This document shows, in pieces, positions 58,192-64,000 of a DNA stretch of 64,000 nt. The notes beneath the pieces were generated by a model. It made no database searches. It worked only from the letters and a program-made list of their open reading frames with translations, and was not told where the DNA came from. The position numbers were made by a program, and so were the translations under genes. Positions within the stretch are counted from its first letter, which is position 1, and each line of letters starts with the position of its first letter. The DNA is from Flabesymbios commensalis (Eukaryota > Annelida > Polychaeta > Terebellida > Flabelligeridae): contig OZ024908.1 in assembly GCA_964017125.1 (NCBI GenBank), forward strand, positions 60,457,521 through 60,521,520, in the 5' to 3' direction.

Positions 58192-58487
58192 TAAGTGTTA
58201 AAACCCACCCACTCACTGACACAGCCAACCGGACAGCTGGTGCCGTGTGTGGGTGAATAAACGCAACTCATCGTCTGTCCGCAACGATCTTGCCCTCATT
58301 GTATGATATAATACCATTATCAGTCATACACTGAAGGCATCAGGGAGTTTTATCCGAAGAATTTCAGCAGACAGGATGCTAAAATTCCACGGTTTTACCC
58401 TGTCGTGTTGGCTCGGGGGCTAACGATTCTATTAAAGCTATTGCCGGTAACTCCAAATGACGCTGAAGCGAATACAAGGACAGACTA

Positions 58488-58704
58488 AGTATTTGACGAC
58501 GTAATAACTGAGATTAAAAGTAAAACCAAGGAATTTCACTATTTTCAGAGCAATGAGACATTATGACAAACTCGACAACTTTTAGCATTTATCAGAGGTA
58601 TAGGTTGTAATAAAAGAAATACCCATTAAATGCTAAAAGTTGAAAATGATGAATTAACTACATTTCACAAGCTGGACCACGACAACAACGGACAACGGAC
58701 GACA
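58488..58704. other. 217-bp spacer between LINE copy 2 and the 5' fragment
   Basis: Absent from the copy 1/copy 2 junction. It contains a perfect 16-bp inverted pair, CAACTTTTAGCATTTA (58576-58591) and its complement (58627-58642), with a 35-nt loop. It may be true 5' or 3' UTR lost at the other junction. Confidence 0.6.
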
Positions 58705-58854
58705 CTATATGTGACAACAATATCTGAGTAAAAGAAGAGTTATGAAATTAAATACAAACATGTAATGGTTGGCTATATGGGGACTACTATTTATAGTAAG
58801 CCCCGATTGTCTTAAAACTACTCTCAACGCCTTCGGCGCTAGGGTTCCATCAAT
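58705..58854 (+). mobile_element. LINE 5' fragment (copy 3), cut in ORF1
   Basis: About 95% identical to 53879-54030, from the tatgtgacaac head to ccatcaatcaat in early ORF1. Its last CAAT overlaps the first four bases of the target duplication. Confidence 0.85.
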
Positions 58855-58864
58855 CAATAGTTAA

Positions 58865-58945
58865 TTAGTGTTTGTATGACCAGATTTGAAAATGTTCGAT
58901 GTCAAATTAAACAAAAACGATTTATGTTTAAAATATGTTCTATGT
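58865..58945. repeat. Direct repeat R2, right part
   Basis: ttagtgtttgtatgaccaga ... tttatgtttaaaatatg continues the target repeat interrupted at 51383 (compare 50632-50700). Confidence 0.85.
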
Positions 58946-59792
58946 CTAATCGGGAAACGCCTGATCGGGATGACACCACTTACGATCGCTAGTAGGCCTA
59001 TATAATATTAGGGTATAGTTATCATTAGTATCACACAGAGGGAAACATTAACATAGTTCACTTTATAATTTTTGCACTGAATACTGCACAAGACACGAAG
59101 AAAGCGATCCCTAATTCTTTCCTACGTTGATGACGTTTTGCATTAATACCAGCTGACATTACTATCCCATAACTCACTTTATATTGCTACAATACAGCTC
59201 AGGGACGAATCCATATAATAATGATTGTAACATGATGGGGATCTGATGTGAATTTGTTTGTCCTCACACCAAAAATCATTTCTTTCTTTCAGCTAATAAA
59301 CGGATGTTTAAAGCACCAACATTGATTGTTGAAGATAAAAATAGTTTGGCAATTAGGAGATGATCCCTAATAATTAATAGGCCATATTTAAAAAAAAAGA
59401 GGATCAGAATTTCTCTGAACCTGTCCACCCTATCTTCATCAGTCACTACAGCTGATGACAAGGGAACCCATATTTATTCTGGCTAAAAATATATTTTGTT
59501 TGTGCCTCATTTAATTATTTTAAATGATTCACGTTTATAATGCCATATTATCCCATAACTGGATATTTTCATCGATGGGGAATCATGGACGTTTTGTAAA
59601 ACTATTGAACTTTTGTTTTATCATATCAAAATATTATGTCAACTGTTGCAGTTTTAGTTGCAATTTTCTAAAGAGTATACTTATGTGTCACATAGTATAG
59701 AATCATATTAGGTTAAGGCCGGATCATGGGTACTTTGTACTGAACAGTTTTGTATACACTTCATTAAAATTAGTGTTACACAGTACACACAT
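58946..59792. other. No recognisable gene
   Basis: AT-rich. Frame 59276-59461 on the minus strand has no known motif. Confidence 0.5.
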
Positions 59793-59995
59793 ATAGTGTA
59801 ACCTCGGTTCCGGACCACCTCAATAAGCGGACCACCTCGCGTCTCGGACCACTTTTGTCCAGTCCCAAAGTTTTTCCCATTGACGTAATGCTTAAGGATT
59901 GACCCTTAGCGGACCACCCCCGCTTTTCGGGACTAAGACCACTTTTTTACACAAAACAGTCTCGAACCTCGAGCGGACCACCTGGGACATCAAGG
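59793..59995. mobile_element. Pogo/Tigger-like terminus (fragment)
   Basis: agtgtaacctcggttccgga after a TA, then at least five (c)ggaccac(ct) blocks. This style, an AACCTCG start and repeated short blocks, is typical of pogo-superfamily ends. No transposase and no matching opposite end were found. Confidence 0.5.
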
Positions 59996-60084
59996 GTCAA
60001 TTTTTCGCGCTCATGGATCACTGACAGATCATTCACACCTACGGTGAAAGTCGCTCCCCCACGCTTGGATGGCCACAAACGACA

Positions 60085-61436
60085 AACAATGATCATCTGG
60101 ATCTGCACCCCCGTGACATTTATCCGGCAGTCTTAATGAGGCTATTCCCTATTATGCTTGCCGTGGACATTTGGGGTAACCAACTGGCAAATTCGTGTGT
60201 TATGTTCCTTACTGATAACCAAGCACTGGTTTCAATTATCAATTCTCAGTCTTGTAAATCTTCTCAAATTATGAAGCTCGTCAGGCACTTGGTGCTAAAA
60301 TGTATGCAATTCAATATTCATTTCAAGGCAAAGCACATACCGGGTAAACATAATGTGTTAGCTGATCTTCTATCTCGTTCTCGATTGCAGGACGCAAGGG
60401 CGCATGCGCCGTGGTTGGAACAAATAGACACTCAAATACCAGACCACCTAGCACCTAGCACTGGTTGGTTTAAGAAAACCAATTTTGAAAGCTGCTTTAG
60501 CTCCATCAAGTCGGAAATCATACAGAAAACATTTACAGAGGTTCCAATCATGTATGAGTATATATATTTTTATTACATATCTCATAAATGTATCCAGAGT
60601 ATCCAGTCAATGTGGAAATCATATCGATGGTTATTTCTTTCTTAACATCTGAAAATTACTCCGAAGTACTATGTTATCAAATGTGTCTGCTGTTTCATAT
60701 ATTCACAAAATAGAAGGGTGGAGGGACCCTACCGATTCATTTTTAATTAAGAAAATGTTGTGCGGTGTCAAAAATTAAAAGAAAGTTTTGATATATACGT
60801 GTTCCAATATCTGTTTCAATGCTGAAAACGATGAACAGAATGATATTTGTTTTGTCTAATTCTCATTACATGGGAATTTTAATGCAGGCAATGTTTTCTC
60901 TTGCATTCTTTGCATTGCTGCGTATCGGCAAAATTGCGGTAAAAAGGGGAAACTTGTCATCAAAAGTGTTGCAATTATGTGATGTTTCCTGGCAAAATAA
61001 TAAACGGATTTTAATTATAGTATTGCGGCACTTTAAACACAACTCCTTAGGGAGACCTGTAACATTAGAATTACGCAAACAAGGTACCGCTATTTGTCCA
61101 GTGACATTAATGTCAAAATATCTATCCATTAGAAGTTCAAAGCAGGGTCCTTTGTTCATTTTTGTAGACGGTTCACCAATAACAGTATCTTTCTTTAATT
61201 TAGAATTGAAAAAATATCTAAGAAGTTCAGGTTTCTCTACAACAAAACACAAAGGTCACTCTTTTAGAATCGGTGGGGTAACTGCTGCAGCACTTAACGT
61301 GTTTTCGGATTTAGAAATACAATTAATGGAATGGGGAATTCGGGTGCATTTAAGAAATACATCAGAATTGATACTATTTCCAATTGATGCTGGGATAATT
61401 GACCGGGAATTGTATCCGAACTGTTCTGTTCATTAG
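60085..61436 (+). mobile_element. DIRS-type (tyrosine-recombinase) retrotransposon fossil
   Basis: A fossil of a DIRS-group element with two recognisable parts. The first (about 60136-60400) is an RNase H-like region, with LTDNQALVSIINSQ and HIPGKHNVLADLLSRSR. The second (60819-61436) is a tyrosine-recombinase region, with ALLRIGKIAV and KGHSFRIGG. The gag and most of the reverse transcriptase are missing, and I see no terminal repeats. It is a broken, partial copy with several breaks, and is likely old. Confidence 0.75.
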
Positions 61437-61450
61437 TTTGTTTGGGGCGG

Positions 61451-61513
61451 GGGCCCTAGGGTAGTGGTTAGCACCGCTGCCTTTCACGCGGTTCGGTTCC
61501 CGGTCTCGGCGGT
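61451..61513 (+). mobile_element. tRNA-like SINE head (degenerate)
   Basis: gtagtggttagcaccgctgc resembles a Pol III box A. The anticodon-arm-like ccgctgcctttcacgcgg and the box B-like gttcggttcccgg follow. The acceptor stem does not pair and the variable region is missing, so this is a tRNA-derived SINE head or tRNA pseudogene. Confidence 0.5.
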
Positions 61514-61682
61514 TTCAAAGAAACAAAAAATTGTTTCTTCCCCATCCAGGCCTATAGATCTTATTGTTCTGGAATGGTTCCAAGTAAAGTAGGCCTAAGA
61601 CATTTGGCAAGTAGGCCCTAGGCCTTGTCGAATAGACTACACTGTAGGCCTAGCCTACAGAGTAATGGGCCTACAGGCCACT

Positions 61683-61785
61683 CCCCAGCAAACACAAAAC
61701 ATTTGTATAACACCATTTGTACAACGTCGGCCCAACGGCAACGTCTTCAACGTTGGTCCAACATTGTACAAATGTGTTTACTGGG
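61683..61785. mobile_element. Short hairpin element, CAGCAAACA family, copy 5
   Basis: ccccagcaaacacaaaacat ... atgtgtttactggg. The arms include catttgtataac / gtacaaatg, and the centre is cgtcggcccaacggcaacgt, then cgttggtccaac. Confidence 0.75.
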
Positions 61786-61841
61786 TCGTCGACGTGTCGG
61801 TGTCACTGTAGTCTAATTACTAATAATGTTAGGCTACTGTT

Positions 61842-62270
61842 AAGGGGGCTACCATTTAATATCCAGGGGGGGGGGGGCAGGGATATTGGGATGAACCAAA
61901 AAAAAATTTTCAATATGATCCAGCTCATGGTTATTTTTTTCCAGCTGTATGGTTAACAAATTATTTATTTCAACCACTTTTGAAACGACTTTCAAAAATT
62001 GCCAATGTATTATTTATTAAGGCTATAAAATATGATATTAGCCAAATATTTTGCAATGTGAGAAACTGAATATCTCCAGAATCTTCAAAATTTCATCGGC
62101 TAGAAAATAGTTTAGTACGCCAAAACATGTAGGCTTGCCCGATATGCCATAAATTATTTATTTCAAATGGGATCGACATCAAATTATTTATTTCACCTTC
62201 TCCCTGCCTTTAATTATTTATTTCGAAAATATCCCTGCCCTCCCCCTGGATATTGAATGGTTGCCCCCTA
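61842..62270. mobile_element. MITE with ~45-bp TIRs and G-rich subterminal tract, 0.43 kb
   Basis: The left end aagggggctaccatttaata, then tccaggggg ... gcagggatatt, pairs with the right end aatatccctgccctccccct, then ggatattgaatggttgcccc. Inside, ttatttatttc recurs five times. No coding frame. Confidence 0.75.
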
Positions 62271-62459
62271 AGCCTAATGTTTGTGTTACTGTTACAAGTT
62301 TGTTAGGCTAGACTAGTCTACCCTGTAGCCTACTGTATCTATAGGCCTAACTATTACAAATAAAATGGAGTTTTGACAAACATTCTTGTCAGTCACATAT
62401 AGAAATAATTTATCAGATTTATATCAGAGGTAAAAAAAGGCCTTCATTCCAAAAAAAAA

Positions 62460-62535
62460 ATCCATGATTGGATTCGAACATGGAACTCTGGCTCTCCAGG
62501 CATGTCTACTTACCACTGTACCACGTGAACACTTG
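62460..62535 (-). other. tRNA-like sequence (pseudo-tRNA or SINE head)
   Basis: The minus strand has box A-like gtggtacagtggtaag and box B-like gttcgaatcc at tRNA-like spacing. The T-stem and acceptor do not form properly, so it is not a working tRNA gene. Confidence 0.35.
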
Positions 62536-62757
62536 TAAACTATGTGGTGCAAAGAAAAGCAGCAGTGAACCTATAATATTATTGTCAAACAGCAGGGGTG
62601 TGCTCAGTCCTCGGAACAGCCAAACTGCCGCATTTTCTATCAACCCTGTTGCAATTCATGGCCTTGGAATTCAATCTTTTAGCTTTATTCTTTTCCGACT
62701 CGTACTGTCTTTAAATGAATTTACAATTTATAAGGTAATTAATGTCGGTCTGTCATA

Positions 62758-62873
62758 ATAGGAATCAAGTAGGCCCCCTATGGATATTGAAATGTGTTGG
62801 ATTCTCATGTTATTGGACTCCTTCCAATAACATGAGAATCCAACACATTTCAATATCCAAACTTGATTCCTAT
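62758..62873. repeat. Inverted duplication with perfect 36-bp arms
   Basis: 62782-62817 (ggatattgaaatgtgttgga ... ttattgga) is perfectly inverted at 62823-62858 across a 5-nt loop (ctcct). Outer arms ataggaatcaagt / acttgattcctat (62758-62770 and 62861-62873) match too, with ~11 bp extra on the left only. Confidence 0.9.
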
Positions 62874-62936
62874 AACATTATACAGTCATACATGAAGCCA
62901 ATATTTAATACTAGGCCTATACAGCAATATGCTATA

Positions 62937-63339
62937 TGTAGCCTATAAGCCCAGTGGCAATTTTTGTGGCCAGTCACATTATTTAGCTTCTTATGGACAC
63001 CAGCTTAGTTATATGTAGAATTAATAAATAGGCTATTATAGACATGCAGACTATTGTTAGGTTACCCACACACAGTTGGGTGTAAAATGAAATTTTATTT
63101 ACGTCTAATTTCCAAGGCGCTTCCGTGACATCTTGCAAACTTGAATTTCTTCACTAAACGCAATGATATAAGTATTCTGTCTGTGAAACTGCCACAGAAT
63201 AAGTGAACCAAGTTGAACGATCCAGGTCTTGTGCATGTGTAGGCTACACCATGATATGTAGTTAAAATTGTTTAGTAACCAGGACGTCATCAATTTGATC
63301 AGTGGCAGCTTTTGTTGCCAGTGGGCTTTAATGGGTTAA
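62937..63339. mobile_element. piggyBac-like MITE, TTAA at right end, ~0.4 kb
   Basis: The right end, inverted, reads TTAACCCATTAAAGCCCACT then GGCAACAAAAGCTGCCACTG. The left end reads tgtagcctataagcccagtg then gcaatttttgtggccagt. TTAA is intact on the right and appears mutated (tgta) on the left. A TGGCA/TGCCA palindrome stands just inside each end. Confidence 0.5.
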
Positions 63340-64000
63340 TATATTTAATTTGTGTCTCTGTTTGATACATAGACTACACTCGTATTTGTCTGCTTCTCCC
63401 TCCGCATTAATGTTACTATTTTATTATTGGCCGTCTTTTTGTCTATCCGTCTTCTCCGCGACGTATGCAGTTTTTTTCAGAAACAACATAGGCTATTACT
63501 CTATTGAATTGTGGCCTGCATGGAAGCGGCTTGTCATAAACCTTTTGCAGGTCGCCTTTGCATTTTTATAATTATTTGCATGTATGTATGTTTCAAGCAT
63601 GAAAAAATAAACTGAATTTTTCAAAAGTCCAGAGCTCTGAAACTGTTCTTCTATATTTCCATTTCTTCTCTAAACATAACCGTGTTATATTATTATTCTT
63701 ATTATCTCACTATTTCAGGCTAAGATAATAAATTCAATTCAAATTTATGTGTAACGAAAATTGCAACGCTCTGGTTTTTAAAAATGAGGAACATTAAAAG
63801 CCTATCTGTAGCACTGTTGCTACTATATGGTATTATTTCAGAATGGCTTTCACGCTAGCTACCACTGGTCTTAATAAGCCTCATGTTTTTTTTCAATTGT
63901 ATGGTATGCATATAATAAAATATAGATATTTTTGTAAAATATATCGCCCATAGACTTGAGTCTGACAATGTAGAGTACGGGAGTACAATAAGTGTGACAA
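63340..64000. other. No recognisable gene
   Basis: Frame 63350-63571 is hydrophobic but has no known motif. The remaining sequence is AT-rich and featureless. Confidence 0.5.

Larger units (their letters stand above)
53879..58487 (+). mobile_element. LINE copy 2, nearly full length (~4.6 kb)
   Basis: The 5' end is tatgtgacaacaatatctga, followed by ORF1 (53943-55013), a 61-bp gap, ORF2 endonuclease (55075-56055), a broken linker and RT (56056-57791), and a ~700-bp 3' UTR to gacagacta. Jockey-like architecture: gag-like ORF1 with CCHC knuckles, EEP endonuclease, RT, no RNase H seen. Confidence 0.85.
51394..58854 (+). mobile_element. Head-to-tail jockey-like LINE array, flanked by 10-bp duplication
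   Basis: CAATAGTTAA stands at 51384-51393 and 58855-58864, and once in the unsplit target copy at 50621. Between them, in one orientation, lie a 5'-truncated LINE (51396-53878), a nearly full-length LINE (53879-58487), a 217-bp spacer and a LINE 5' fragment (58705-58854). Both outer ends are internal to the LINE, which differs from ordinary 5'-truncated insertions. Confidence 0.75.

Noticed and set aside
62460-62535. A functional tRNA gene
   Set aside because: A and B boxes are present, but acceptor and T stems do not pair.

Overview
The window looks like repeat-dense intergenic DNA from an animal nuclear genome. The best guess is a marine invertebrate, probably a deuterostome such as an echinoderm. 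The reasons are the jockey-like and other non-LTR retrotransposons, a 5S-rRNA-derived SINE, a DIRS fossil, the AT-rich background with frequent AGGCCT words, and the absence of any bacterial-style gene organisation. The phylum is an inference. I found no intact host gene. Every coding stretch I recognise belongs to a transposable element or to one decayed multi-copy protein family.

Left third (1-24600). A decayed copy of an uncharacterised multi-copy protein family with an EADT...DTDVLVL-type acidic motif lies at 1-1560, and a second lies on the minus strand at 11750-13430. Between them, a 5.25-kb composite bounded by ~50-bp terminal inverted repeats (2887-8139) holds a 2.1-kb near-complete palindrome and a tandem array of ~1.08-kb units. 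Further right come short hairpin elements of a dispersed CAGCAAACA family, TTAA-flanked piggyBac-like MITEs, a 215-bp hairpin, a palindromic tandem repeat, and the 3' end of a LINE (21455-22670).

Middle (24600-43850). A LINE endonuclease reading frame is split by a ~6-kb Mutator-like element (25583-31560). The element has a 9-bp target duplication (8/9 match), long inverted arms made of ~160-bp satellite units, and a decayed MULE transposase fragment inside. Its right arm, the downstream LINE fragment, a piece of the EADT/DTD family and ~1.8 kb of diverged repeats form a 4762-bp unit present three times in perfect tandem (29560-43845). Variants between the copies have the pattern expected of unequal crossing-over: the middle copy resembles copy 3 on its left and copy 1 on its right.

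Right third (43850-64000). This part has SINE and LINE tails, a long TGAA microsatellite, and a ~360-bp diverged tandem array. It also has a jockey-like LINE array (51394-58854) arranged head to tail as 3' half, nearly complete copy, and 5' fragment. The array is flanked as one block by a 10-bp duplication, CAATAGTTAA. The complete copy carries ORF1 with three zinc knuckles and a broken ORF2. Beyond it lie a pogo-like terminus, a DIRS-type retrotransposon fossil (60085-61436), tRNA-like SINE heads, MITEs and a perfect 36-bp-arm hairpin. The interest of the window is in how these elements are built, nested and duplicated, not in a host pathway.
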